In this document: positions 25,459-33,422 of the stretch, in pieces
Numbering within the stretch: the first letter of the stretch is position 1
How the letters are laid out: the number at the start of each line of letters is the position of its first letter
Assembly (NCBI GenBank): GCA_946499505.1
Contig: CAMMSL010000024.1
Location: 1-34,426, forward strand
DNA from: an uncultured Lachnoclostridium sp.
GTDB taxonomy: Bacteria; Bacillota; Clostridia; Lachnospirales; Lachnospiraceae
DNA: 34,426 bases
Direction: 5' to 3'
Position numbers and translations under genes: made by a program
Notes under the pieces: generated by a model
What the model was told of the DNA's origin: nothing
What the model saw: only the letters and a program-made list of their open reading frames with translations
Databases searched by the model: none

Positions 25459-26492
25459 GAGAGATCATCATTCGCACAAATGAGGCAGGACAGCGACTGG
25501 ATAAATATCTGGCCAAGTACATGTCTCTTGCACCGAAAAGTTTCTTCTATAAAATGCTGCGTAAGAAAAATATCACGCTTAACGGAAAAAAAGCTTCCGG
25601 ACAGGAAAAACTCTGTGCGGGAGATACAGTAAAGCTGTTCCTATCCGATGAGACGATCGATAAATTCACGGATCAGAATCGCCCATCGCAGAAAAGCATT
25701 GCTGTTCCGGTAAAACTTGACATATTATATGAGGACAGAAATACGATCTTTATAAACAAGCCTGCAGGTATGCTTTCACAGAAAGCGGCAAAAGATGACA
25801 TTTCTCTTGTAGAATATGTGATAGGATATCTTCTTGAGAGCAGGCAGATCACAGAAGAAGAACTGCGTACATTTCATCCGGCTGTATGCAACCGGCTGGA
25901 CCGCAACACAAGCGGAATTGTAGCTGCCGGCAAGACACTGGCGGCACTTCAGGAATTAAGTGCCATGTTCCGGGAGCGCAGCCTGAAGAAATACTATCTC
26001 TGTCTGGTGGCGGGGGAAGTCTCAAAGGGTGGTCATATCACCGGTTTTCTGACCAAAGATACGAAAAGCAACCGGGTATCCTTTTCGAAGGAAAGAACGG
26101 CAGCGGAAGCGTCAGCAATTGAGACTGAATACCGCCCGCTCTGTACCGGCGAGGGCGTCACTCTTCTCGAAGTGCATCTGATCACCGGAAAAACACACCA
26201 GATCCGGGCACATATGGCTTCACAGGGGCATCCGATCATCGGAGACTATAAGTACGGCAGCCGGAAGATAAACGACAGCTACCGGGCCAGATACGGGCTC
26301 ACCTCACAGCTTCTGCATTCCGTCAGGCTCTGCATTCCAGAATGTTCCGGCGCACTTGCGGACCTGTCGGAAAAAGTGATCACGGCTCCGGTTCCCGAAC
26401 TGTTCCGGAAAATATGTGAAGACAAAAAGATAAAAAGGAGCTGTCTTATATGGCCACATGGAGTTCAAGAGGGCTTAGAGGATCTACATTAG
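25455..26492 (+). CDS. RluA family pseudouridine synthase
   Basis: This enzyme makes pseudouridine in rRNA or tRNA. An N-terminal S4-like domain (RLDKYLAKYMSLAPKSFFYKMLRKKNI) is followed by a catalytic domain with Asp149 in CNRLDRNTSGIV, the variant form of the RluA HRLDxxTSG motif in which Asn replaces His. The KTHQIRAHMASQGHPIIGDYKYG block is intact. At 345 residues it is typical of the RluC/RluD-like group in Clostridia. Overlap with the SDR gene (ATGA) and a 43-base overlap with recU indicate a tightly packed operon. Confidence 0.93.
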   Translation: MREIIIRTNEAGQRLDKYLAKYMSLAPKSFFYKMLRKKNITLNGKKASGQEKLCAGDTVKLFLSDETIDKFTDQNRPSQKSIAVPVKLDILYEDRNTIFINKPAGMLSQKAAKDDISLVEYVIGYLLESRQITEEELRTFHPAVCNRLDRNTSGIVAAGKTLAALQELSAMFRERSLKKYYLCLVAGEVSKGGHITGFLTKDTKSNRVSFSKERTAAEASAIETEYRPLCTGEGVTLLEVHLITGKTHQIRAHMASQGHPIIGDYKYGSRKINDSYRARYGLTSQLLHSVRLCIPECSGALADLSEKVITAPVPELFRKICEDKKIKRSCLIWPHGVQEGLEDLH

Positions 26493-26986
26493 AGGAATTT
26501 GTCAATCATACGAATGAACGTTATACGGAAATGGGGCTTGCACTGATCCAGAAGATTCCTACCCCCATCACCCCGGTAAAGATCGATCAGGAACACCGGC
26601 ATATTACTCTGGCTTACTTTGACAAGATCAGTACGGTCGATTATATCGGGGCAGTGCAGGGTATTCCGGTCTGCTTCGACGCCAAGGAATGCAAAGTCGA
26701 TACATTTCCTCTCCAGAATATCCACGAGCATCAGGTGGACTTTATGGAGAAGTTTGAGAAGCAGGGCGGCATCGCCTTTCTTCTCATCTACTACAGTACA
26801 AGAGATGAACTGTACTATATGAGATACAGCCAGATCCGCAGATTCTGGGACAGAGGCAACAACGGCGGGAGAAAAAGTTTTCGTTATGACGAACTGGAGC
26901 CGGGATGGTTTATGGAATTCAGGCAAGGATACTTTATTCCGTATCTCGACATGATCCAGAAAGATCTGGACTGCCGCGAAGAATAG
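26450..26986 (+). CDS. recU: Holliday junction resolvase RecU
   Basis: RecU cuts four-way DNA junctions in Firmicutes and also modulates RecA. The start (STLEEFVNHTNERY) and the KIPTPITPVKI, VDYIGAVQGIPVCFDAKECK and FPLQNIHEHQVDFM blocks match the family. Catalytic residues map to Asp64, Asp77 and Lys79; the Bacillus subtilis equivalents are D88, E101 and K103, so the middle acidic residue is Asp instead of Glu. At 178 residues it is close to the usual length. GGAG lies 9 bases before the ATG. Its first 43 bases overlap the pseudouridine synthase gene. It is the last gene before a separate his promoter. Confidence 0.93.
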   Translation: MATWSSRGLRGSTLEEFVNHTNERYTEMGLALIQKIPTPITPVKIDQEHRHITLAYFDKISTVDYIGAVQGIPVCFDAKECKVDTFPLQNIHEHQVDFMEKFEKQGGIAFLLIYYSTRDELYYMRYSQIRRFWDRGNNGGRKSFRYDELEPGWFMEFRQGYFIPYLDMIQKDLDCREE

Positions 26987-27004
26987 GATATCCTGTTTCA
27001 GGGA

Positions 27005-27033
27005 TTGACAGAATGCCTTAAAATCCGTATAAT
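27005..27033 (+). promoter_or_regulatory. Consensus sigma-A promoter of the his operon
   Basis: TTGACA (27005-27010) and TATAAT (27028-27033) are exact consensus hexamers separated by 17 bases. Transcription should start near 27040, leaving a leader of about 43 bases. I see no T-box, leader peptide or terminator in it. Confidence 0.9.
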
Positions 27034-27082
27034 TACATAGGAATTTAACGTATTAGCACATTAAAGTGAAAGAGGAGAGCAT

Positions 27083-28321
27083 ATGGAACAGAAACTTCAC
27101 ACTCCGGAAGGTGTCCGGGACATTTACAACAAAGAATGCGAAACCAAACTTGCACTTCAGAAAAAGTTAAATACCGTGCTCCATCTGTACGGCTATAAAG
27201 ATATACAGACACCGACATTTGAATATTACGATGTATTCCGCGAGGAAATCGGTTCTACATCCACGCAGGAACTGTATAAGTTCTTTGACCGGGAAGGAAA
27301 TATTCTGGCGCTCAGACCAGATATCACCCCGTCCATTGCGAGGGCAGCTGCTACATTATTCGAAAATGAAGATTTTCCGATACGTCTCTGCTATGCAGGA
27401 AATACATTCATAAATCATTCCAGCTATCAGGGGCGGCTAAAAGAAAATACGCAGCTCGGGGCAGAGCTTATCGGACTGGACTCCATTGAGGCGGATGCCG
27501 AAATGATCGCCATGGTGGTTGACGGACTGAAAAAGACCGGCCTGAATGAATTTCAGGTGAGCATCGGCCATGTTGATTTTATACAGGGACTTATGAATGC
27601 AGCAGATCTTCAGGAAGCTGAAAGCAGAGAAGTACGCACACTGATCACCAACCGTAATTTTTTCGGCGTGGAAGAACTTCTGGACAGCAAAAATGTGAAA
27701 GAGAGCGTAAAAGAAGCATTCTCGATCCTGCCGGAACTTGTGGGCGGACCTGATGTTCTCGAAGAAGCTCTCAAAGTCGCACCGGATCTGAATGCACGGC
27801 TTGGCGTAACAAGACTTCAGCAGATTTATCGTCTGTTAACACTCTATGGTGCAGAAGACCACGTTACTTTTGACCTGAGTATGAGCGGCAGCTACGGCTA
27901 CTATACCGGCGTTATCTTCCGTGCGTACACATACGGCACAGGCGATGCTGTCGTAAGAGGCGGCAGATACGATCACCTGCTTGCTAAATTCGGAAAGGAT
28001 ACCCCGTCTATCGGTTTTGCCATTATTCTGGATGAACTGATGAATGCACTGAACCGTCAGAAGATCACTGTGGATACCATCCATCAGAACCTGATCGTAT
28101 ATACGGAGGAGACGGAGAAACGCGCGATCGCGCTTGCCTGCAATTTTCGGGAAAAAGGAAGAAATATTGAGCTGATCAAACGGGAGACCGAGGTAGAAAG
28201 AGACGTCTTTGAAGCGTATGCACGCCGGACTGGCGCATCCGCTCTCTTGTATCTCCGGGATGACGAGAAGATTGAAATGGTCAATCTTAAGACTGGTGAA
28301 GAAAAGATCGCGGATATTTAG
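27083..28321 (+). CDS. hisZ: ATP phosphoribosyltransferase regulatory subunit HisZ
   Basis: HisZ is a catalytically inactive paralogue of histidyl-tRNA synthetase that binds short-form HisG and makes it active and sensitive to histidine. The product opens TPEGVRDIYNKECETKLALQ and has the class II synthetase motifs (TPTFEYYDVF, LRPDITPSIARAAAT, and FDLSMSGSYGYYTGVIF), with a C-terminal domain from about 320 onward. Its length of 412 residues is typical. A GAGGAG ribosome binding site lies about 8 bases before the ATG. It is followed by hisG, as expected for the HisZ-HisG pair. Confidence 0.94.
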   Translation: MEQKLHTPEGVRDIYNKECETKLALQKKLNTVLHLYGYKDIQTPTFEYYDVFREEIGSTSTQELYKFFDREGNILALRPDITPSIARAAATLFENEDFPIRLCYAGNTFINHSSYQGRLKENTQLGAELIGLDSIEADAEMIAMVVDGLKKTGLNEFQVSIGHVDFIQGLMNAADLQEAESREVRTLITNRNFFGVEELLDSKNVKESVKEAFSILPELVGGPDVLEEALKVAPDLNARLGVTRLQQIYRLLTLYGAEDHVTFDLSMSGSYGYYTGVIFRAYTYGTGDAVVRGGRYDHLLAKFGKDTPSIGFAIILDELMNALNRQKITVDTIHQNLIVYTEETEKRAIALACNFREKGRNIELIKRETEVERDVFEAYARRTGASALLYLRDDEKIEMVNLKTGEEKIADI

Positions 28322-28346
28322 AAGCGGGATTAAAGGAGCATGACTT

Positions 28347-28994
28347 ATGAGATATTTGACATTTGCCCTGACAAAAGGGCGCCTGGCGAGCAAGACGCTG
28401 GAGATGCTGGAGAGACTCGGCATCACCTGCGATGAGATGAAAGACAAAGAGTCCAGGAAACTTATTTTTACAAATGAGGAATTGAAGCTGAAATTTTTCC
28501 TTGCGAAAGGCCCGGATGTGCCGACCTATGTAGAATACGGAGCCGCCGATATCGGAGTGGTCGGAAAAGATACCATCGTAGAAGAGGGGAGAAAGGTACA
28601 TGAAGTGCTTGACCTCGGATTCGGGAAATGCCGGATGTGTGTCTGTGGATATGAGAGCGCAGCGGAGCTTTTGCAGCATCATGAGCTGATCCGTGTTGCC
28701 ACAAAATATCCAAAGATTGCCAAAGACTATTTTTATAATAAAAAACATCAGACTGTAGAGATTATCAAGATGAACGGATCCATCGAGCTGGCGCCGATCG
28801 TCGGGCTCTCCGAAGTAATCGTAGACATTGTGGAGACAGGATCCACGCTGAAGGAAAACGGGCTTGTTGTACTCGAGGAAGTCTGCCCTCTGTCGGCACG
28901 CATGATCGTGAATCCGGTCAGTATGCGGATGGAAAATGACAGAATCAAGAAACTGATCACAGATCTCAGAGTACTGCTCCGTGAAGATCAGTAA
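28347..28994 (+). CDS. hisG: ATP phosphoribosyltransferase catalytic subunit HisG (short form)
   Basis: HisG joins ATP and PRPP in the first step of histidine synthesis. It starts RYLTFALTKGRLASKTLEMLERLGI and has the DIGVVGKDTI, YGAAD and DIVETGSTLKENGL segments that bind PRPP. At 215 residues this is the short form, which lacks the C-terminal regulatory domain and needs HisZ, encoded upstream. AGGAG lies 7-10 bases before the start. A 5-bp hairpin (29003-29015) sits between hisG and hisD. Confidence 0.96.
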   Translation: MRYLTFALTKGRLASKTLEMLERLGITCDEMKDKESRKLIFTNEELKLKFFLAKGPDVPTYVEYGAADIGVVGKDTIVEEGRKVHEVLDLGFGKCRMCVCGYESAAELLQHHELIRVATKYPKIAKDYFYNKKHQTVEIIKMNGSIELAPIVGLSEVIVDIVETGSTLKENGLVVLEEVCPLSARMIVNPVSMRMENDRIKKLITDLRVLLREDQ

Positions 28995-29033
28995 CATTTA
29001 TGCGGGCAAAGCCCGGTACGCAGGAGGTTTAAT

Positions 29034-30332
29034 ATGCGAATCGAAAAACTGGATGAAAATACAAAAAAAGATCTGCTTGAGACGCTGCTCAAACGCAGTC
29101 CCAACAGTTATGGGAAATATGAGGAGAGCGTGCGTGAGATTCTCGATACAGTAAAGGAGAAGAGAGATCAGGCTCTCTTTGAATATACTGAAAAATTCGA
29201 TGGTGCGCACATCAATGCCGATAACATTCTTGTAACAGAAGGAGAAATTAAAGAAGCATACGACAGTGTAGACCCGGAACTGGTCGGGATCATACGGAAA
29301 GCGCTTAAAAATATCGAGTCTTACCATGCAAAACAGATGCAGTACAGCTGGTTTGACAGTAAACCGGATGGGACGATCCTCGGACAGAAGGTGACAGCTC
29401 TGGCAAGAGTCGGCGTCTATGTCCCCGGCGGAAAAGCAGCTTACCCTTCTTCCGTACTTATGAATATCATGCCGGCCAAAGTCGCAGGAGTGGAAGAGAT
29501 CATCATGGTAACCCCGCCGGGAAAAGACGGAAAAGTGACTCCTACAACGCTTGTCGCTGCAAATGAGGCAGGAGCTGACCGTATTTACAAAGCAGGCGGC
29601 GCCCAGGCAATCGCTGCACTTGCCTACGGAACAGAAAGCATTCCGAAAGTAGACAAGATCGTAGGTCCTGGAAATATCTATGTAGCCCTTGCAAAGAAAG
29701 CGGTGTACGGCCATGTTAGCATCGACTCCATCGCCGGTCCCAGTGAGATCCTCGTACTTGCAGACGAGACTGCCAATCCCAGATATGTTGCGGCTGATCT
29801 GCTCTCCCAGGCTGAGCATGATGAAATGGCAAGCGCGATCCTTGTGACAACGAGCGGGAAGCTGGCACAGGAAGTGTCCGACTGGACGGACCGCTTTATC
29901 CAGGAGCTCTCACGGGGCGAGATCATCCGGAAATCACTGGATAACTATGGACATATCCTTGTTGCGGATACCCTTGATGACGCCATTGACGCAGCAAATG
30001 AGATCGCATCGGAGCATATGGAGATCGTGACAGCCAATCCTTTTGAAGTGATGACTAAGATCCGAAATGCAGGAGCCATCTTTATCGGAGAATATTCCAG
30101 CGAACCGCTCGGGGACTATTTTGCGGGACCGAATCATGTACTTCCCACAAACGGCACCGCTAAATTCTTCTCCCCGCTTTCTGTGGATGACTTTATCAAA
30201 AAATCCAGTATCATCTCATATTCAAGAGACGCACTGGAAAAGATCCACACAGACATCGAGAAATTTGCCGAGGCAGAACACCTGACCGCTCATGCAAATT
30301 CCATCAAGGTGCGGTTTGACGGGAAAGAATAA
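29034..30332 (+). CDS. hisD: Histidinol dehydrogenase HisD
   Basis: HisD oxidises L-histidinol to histidine through two NAD-dependent steps, using zinc. Family signatures include GVYVPGGKAAYPSSVLMN, the DKIVGPGNIYVALAKKAVYG block, the SIAGPSEILVLAD segment, LLSQAEHDEMASAIL and EHMEIVTANPFE. Length is 432 residues, the usual size. GCAGGAGGT lies just before the ATG. It is the third gene of the his operon. Confidence 0.97.
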   Translation: MRIEKLDENTKKDLLETLLKRSPNSYGKYEESVREILDTVKEKRDQALFEYTEKFDGAHINADNILVTEGEIKEAYDSVDPELVGIIRKALKNIESYHAKQMQYSWFDSKPDGTILGQKVTALARVGVYVPGGKAAYPSSVLMNIMPAKVAGVEEIIMVTPPGKDGKVTPTTLVAANEAGADRIYKAGGAQAIAALAYGTESIPKVDKIVGPGNIYVALAKKAVYGHVSIDSIAGPSEILVLADETANPRYVAADLLSQAEHDEMASAILVTTSGKLAQEVSDWTDRFIQELSRGEIIRKSLDNYGHILVADTLDDAIDAANEIASEHMEIVTANPFEVMTKIRNAGAIFIGEYSSEPLGDYFAGPNHVLPTNGTAKFFSPLSVDDFIKKSSIISYSRDALEKIHTDIEKFAEAEHLTAHANSIKVRFDGKE

Positions 30333-30343
30333 AGGAGGCTGCC

Positions 30344-30934
30344 ATGGAAAAAAGAATCGGGACATGTACAAGGAAAACAAAAGAGACAGACATCGCTCTG
30401 ACCATCAATTTAGACGGACAGGGAATCAATCAGATTGATACTGGAATTCCGTTCTTTGATCATATGCTGGACGGATTTGCCCGCCATGGTCTGTTTGACT
30501 TGAACGTTAAAGTGACGGGAGATCTGGAAGTGGACAGCCATCACACGATCGAAGATACCGGCATCGTACTGGGGCAGACAATAGCAAAGGCACTGGGAGA
30601 TAAAGCCGGGATCAAGAGATACGGTTATTTCATCCTTCCTATGGATGAAGTGCTTGCCCTCTCGGCTGTGGATCTGTCGGGACGTCCGTATCTGAAGTAC
30701 GACGCTGAGTTTACTGTGCCGGCCCTCGGCACTCTTGACACAGAGATGGTCCGGGAATTTTTCTACGCTGTCTCTTACAGCGCCGCCATGAACCTTCATC
30801 TGAAGATCATGGAACCGGGCAATAACCATCATATGGCCGAGGCTCTGTTTAAGGCTTTTGGAAAAGCTCTTGATATGGCTGTTTCCGAAGAACCGCGGAT
30901 CAAAGAAGTCTGGTCTACTAAGGGCTCTCTTTAA
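30344..30934 (+). CDS. hisB: Imidazoleglycerol-phosphate dehydratase HisB
   Basis: HisB dehydrates imidazole glycerol phosphate to imidazole acetol phosphate with manganese. The metal-binding motifs are present as DSHHTIEDTGIVLG and GNNHHMAEALFKA, and the sequence starts RIGTCTRKTKETDIALTINLDG. At 196 residues it is a monofunctional dehydratase without the phosphatase domain of E. coli HisB, so a separate histidinol-phosphatase is needed elsewhere in the genome. AAGGAGG lies about 6 bases upstream of the ATG, 12 bases after hisD. Confidence 0.97.
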   Translation: MEKRIGTCTRKTKETDIALTINLDGQGINQIDTGIPFFDHMLDGFARHGLFDLNVKVTGDLEVDSHHTIEDTGIVLGQTIAKALGDKAGIKRYGYFILPMDEVLALSAVDLSGRPYLKYDAEFTVPALGTLDTEMVREFFYAVSYSAAMNLHLKIMEPGNNHHMAEALFKAFGKALDMAVSEEPRIKEVWSTKGSL

Positions 30935-31004
30935 TCTGATATTAAGCCGTATAAATCACAGCTATATAAACTGACAAGAACTGATAAAAGGAGAATTGAT
31001 ATAC

Positions 31005-32288
31005 ATGAGCTATAAAAGACTGACTCCGTGCATCTTTATCGACGGCGGGAAAGCAGTGCAGTGGTTTGACGACAGGACACTGTTGTCTGATGACGTTGTC
31101 TCCCTCGCAAAGCAGTATTGCGACAGAGGTGCAGACGAGCTGATCGTTTTTGACCTGTCCACGTCAGATGAAGAGCACGATGAGGCTATAGACCTCATAA
31201 AGAAAATGAACCGGGTGATCAGCATTCCTATGATCGCCGGAGGAAACATACGACGCGCCGAGGATGTAAAGAAAATCCTCTACGCCGGTGCAAAACGCGC
31301 AATCCTCAATTTCTCAAAAGCACTTTCTTTTGATTTGATCGAGGAAGTTTCCAAGCGTTTCGGGAAGGAGAGAATCGCAGTTTCTCTTAATGATTTTGAT
31401 ACACTGTTCAAGCAGCAGCATCTGATCGAGGAGTATAGTACTGAGATTGTATTTATGCACCGTCTGGATCTCAACTCGGTTATGAACATCACCAAGCTCC
31501 CCTGCGTTGTCCTCACGGATACAATGGAGCAGAGTGAGATCTTAAGAATCTTAAAATGTGACGGTATCAAAGGTGTATCCGGGCTTTTCATCAGCAGCCT
31601 GAACATGGATTTCAACGAATTTAAAGAAATCTGTGCGGATGCCGGTATTAAGATGACTTCATTCGAGAGCATACTGGACTTCTCTGAATTTAAGCTGAAT
31701 TCTGACGGTCTGATCCCGGTCATTGTACAGGATTACAAGACAAATGAAGTCCTTATGATGGCATATATGAATGAAGAAGCTTTTGACCACACGGTAAAAA
31801 CCGGACGTATGACCTATTACAGCCGCAGCAGACAGTGCCAGTGGGTAAAAGGTGAAACATCCGGACATTTCCAGTATGTGAAATCTCTTTCTATAGACTG
31901 CGATAAAGATACCCTGCTGGCAAAGGTGGAACAGATTGGAGCAGCCTGCCACACCGGTAACCGTTCCTGTTTTTATACGACGATCGTGGGGGCTGATTAC
32001 GACGCCAAGAATCCGCTTCAGGTATTCGAATCCGTATATAATACGATCGTAGACCGCAGGGAACATCCGAAGGAAGGATCTTATACAAATTATCTGTTTG
32101 AAAAAGGCATTGATAAGATCTTAAAGAAAGTAGGAGAGGAAGCGACCGAGATCGTGATCGCCGCCAAAAATCCGAATCCCGAGGAGATCAAATATGAAAT
32201 TTCCGACTTCCTGTATCACGCCATGGTGCTCATGGTGGAGCGTGGCGTTACATGGGAAGATATCACAAACGAACTCGCAGACCGTTAA
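31005..32288 (+). CDS. hisIE: HisIE bifunctional enzyme with N-terminal HisF/HisA-like domain
   Basis: HisI (phosphoribosyl-AMP cyclohydrolase) and HisE (phosphoribosyl-ATP diphosphatase) carry out the second and third steps of histidine synthesis. Residues about 1-230 resemble a HisF/HisA (beta/alpha)8 barrel ([40 protein letters not shown]). Where HisF has catalytic Asp11 this has Phe11, and the Asp130 position is Asn129 (Asp130 follows directly); the second phosphate-binding Gly-Gly is also missing, so this domain is probably inactive. HisI runs from about 233 with [22 protein letters not shown] and CHTGNRSCF (Cys315). HisE covers about 336-427 with [16 protein letters not shown] and [17 protein letters not shown] 31005 is preferred over TTG 30996, which is too close to AAAGGAG. 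Confidence 0.93.
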   Translation: MSYKRLTPCIFIDGGKAVQWFDDRTLLSDDVVSLAKQYCDRGADELIVFDLSTSDEEHDEAIDLIKKMNRVISIPMIAGGNIRRAEDVKKILYAGAKRAILNFSKALSFDLIEEVSKRFGKERIAVSLNDFDTLFKQQHLIEEYSTEIVFMHRLDLNSVMNITKLPCVVLTDTMEQSEILRILKCDGIKGVSGLFISSLNMDFNEFKEICADAGIKMTSFESILDFSEFKLNSDGLIPVIVQDYKTNEVLMMAYMNEEAFDHTVKTGRMTYYSRSRQCQWVKGETSGHFQYVKSLSIDCDKDTLLAKVEQIGAACHTGNRSCFYTTIVGADYDAKNPLQVFESVYNTIVDRREHPKEGSYTNYLFEKGIDKILKKVGEEATEIVIAAKNPNPEEIKYEISDFLYHAMVLMVERGVTWEDITNELADR

Positions 32289-32313
32289 ACTTGTACGGTT
32301 CTAATGAAAAATA

Positions 32314-32352
32314 CAGGGGCATAAGATATGGTAACCATATTTTATGCCCCTG
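32314..32352 (+). terminator. Hairpin terminator of the his operon, adjacent to the next start
   Basis: An 18-base arm (32314-32331) pairs almost perfectly with 32335-32352, the base being CAGGGGCATAA / TTATGCCCCTG. It is followed by AGGTTTTAT. The next gene's GAGG overlaps the foot of this hairpin, so it could also restrain that gene. Confidence 0.7.
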
Positions 32353-32361
32353 AGGTTTTAT

Positions 32362-32682
32362 ATGAATGATTCGGAAATGCGCCGCAGAGAACTGCTGAGA
32401 CAGGCGCGCAGACTATATGACGACAAAAGAGAGATTCCCGCCGTCCATCCAAGATACGGAAGGATCTATCACAATCTGTATGATGATAATGCAGAAGAAC
32501 AGGAGCCGTCAGGAGGAACCTTTTACATACGTCTGGTGATCGGGATCCTCTGCTTTGTCTGCTTCGTGTATATGGACCAGAGCAAGGCTGAGATTGCGCA
32601 GGTGAACAGTGTTGCTATTGTCAATCAGATTGAAAAAGACGTGGATACGGACGCTATCGTGGAGGCGTGGAAATCATTATAA
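32362..32682 (+). CDS. Conserved single-pass membrane protein of unknown function, 106 aa
   Basis: The start (MNDSEMRRRELLRQARRLYDD) is basic and helical, one membrane segment lies at about 57-73 (IRLVIGILCFVCFVYM) and a short acidic tail follows, so it is predicted to have a cytosolic N-terminus and an outside tail. I do not recognise a named family. ATG 32362 is preferred, with GAGG 6 bases upstream; a 32344 ATG lies inside the terminator stem. It follows the his operon but is not a known histidine gene. The sequence after it is the boundary of the AT-rich right end. Confidence 0.65.
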   Translation: MNDSEMRRRELLRQARRLYDDKREIPAVHPRYGRIYHNLYDDNAEEQEPSGGTFYIRLVIGILCFVCFVYMDQSKAEIAQVNSVAIVNQIEKDVDTDAIVEAWKSL

Positions 32683-32736
32683 TTACCTTTATAAAAATTA
32701 TTCCTGCTTGATATAAGAAAGTGATAGAAAGCAGCA

Positions 32737-32758
32737 GAAAAATCCTGTAAAATAAAAA
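32737..32758 (+). repeat. 22-base direct repeat, left copy
   Basis: The 22 bases (starting GAAAAATCCT, ending AAAATAAAAA) are repeated at 34215-34236 with a single mismatch at base 11 (G here, C there). The two copies flank the AT-rich cassette, 1478 bases apart, and each stands just before a terminator hairpin. Confidence 0.6.
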
Positions 32759-32768
32759 CAGAGCATCA

Positions 32769-32804
32769 GACCGCCGGACTTATGCGAAGCTCGGCGGTCC
32801 TTTT
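32769..32804 (+). terminator. Terminator at the left edge of the right-end cassette
   Basis: GACCGCCG (32769-32776) pairs with CGGCGGTC (32792-32799), with a small inner stem around ATGCG. It is followed by CTTTTA. The 320-base gap from 32683 to 33002 also holds the direct repeat and the short tail ORF at 32856-32954; otherwise I see nothing in it. Confidence 0.65.
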
Positions 32805-32855
32805 ATATCGTTCCCTGAAAATGAACAAAATAGAGCGAGGTGCGGACAATAGAAT

Positions 32856-32954
32856 ATGCCAATAAATCCAGCCGCAAGTCCTAAGCAGCATTCAGAATGC
32901 CCACATGAACATTTCTGGCAGTATGAACCAGATGGAAAGCCGGTAGGAAGATAG
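32856..32954 (+). pseudogene. Possible toxin C-terminal remnant (32 codons)
   Basis: A 32-codon frame begins with ATG at 32856 and ends TAG at 32952-32954. The peptide contains NPAASPKQHSECPHEHFWQ followed by YEPDGKPVGR, a His/Pro-rich end with a PDGKP turn, which resembles the tail of polymorphic or Rhs-type toxin domains. An in-frame TAG at 32850 cuts off any upstream extension, and no ribosome binding site is visible. It lies directly upstream of an immunity-like gene. The reading as a remnant is an inference. Confidence 0.3.
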
Positions 32955-33002
32955 AATGAACTTTTTATTGGTGTGGTAGAAGCCGGATAGAAAGGAGATA
33001 CT

Positions 33003-33419
33003 ATGGACATCCATAATATGCAAGCACAAGTAGATCAAACTGAATACTGGGATGAAAATATTTTGGATTTTAAAACCGCTTTTTTCGGTGATGAGGCTTA
33101 CTTGTATATATATAAAGATAATGAAAAATGTTGGCAAATACGTTTCTTAGCTTGTTACGAAGTTACATATAAAACAGATGCTGATAGAAGGAGTATCTTT
33201 TTGGTAAGGGATATGAATAAACCTCAACTTGGATATTACGGACAAAATATAGAAATATCTAATAGCGATATACAAGGTTTTTATAGAGTAGATATGGATT
33301 TGTCTATTATGGAAATTGAACTCATATGCAAAAATATCGAGGTGGAAGAAGTAGATTTAAGAAAAATTTCGCTGCCTTCCATGGCAAGCAAGATTGTAGA
33401 CTTCTTTAAAGGTAAGTAA
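33003..33419 (+). CDS. Unknown protein, possible immunity protein, 138 aa
   Basis: The product is acidic, soluble and lacks a signal peptide or membrane segment. It alternates beta strands and loops (AYLYIYKDNEKCWQIRFLACYEVTY, IFLVRDMNKPQLGYYGQNIEI) and ends with a helix (SMASKIVDFFKGK). I cannot assign a named family; its size, composition and position downstream of a toxin-tail-like ORF fit an immunity protein. AAAGGAGA lies about 7 bases before the ATG. Codon use is AT-rich and unlike the his genes next to it, which suggests recent acquisition. Confidence 0.7.
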   Translation: MDIHNMQAQVDQTEYWDENILDFKTAFFGDEAYLYIYKDNEKCWQIRFLACYEVTYKTDADRRSIFLVRDMNKPQLGYYGQNIEISNSDIQGFYRVDMDLSIMEIELICKNIEVEEVDLRKISLPSMASKIVDFFKGK

Positions 33420-33422
33420 CAA

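Noticed and set aside
27034..27082. T-box or attenuator in the his leader
   Set aside because: The leader is too short and shows no T-box motif, leader peptide or paired terminator arms.
29003..29015. Small hairpin CGGGC-AAA-GCCCG between hisG and hisD as a terminator
   Set aside because: It is only 5 bp with no T tract and stands inside an operon; at most it is an mRNA stability element.
28998..29819. 273-codon minus-strand ORF across hisD
   Set aside because: hisD is certain on the plus strand, and the antisense product shows no recognisable domain.
32780..33010. Minus-strand ORF over the gap before the first immunity-like gene
   Set aside because: No ribosome binding site or recognisable content, and it overlaps a terminator and the tail-like ORF.
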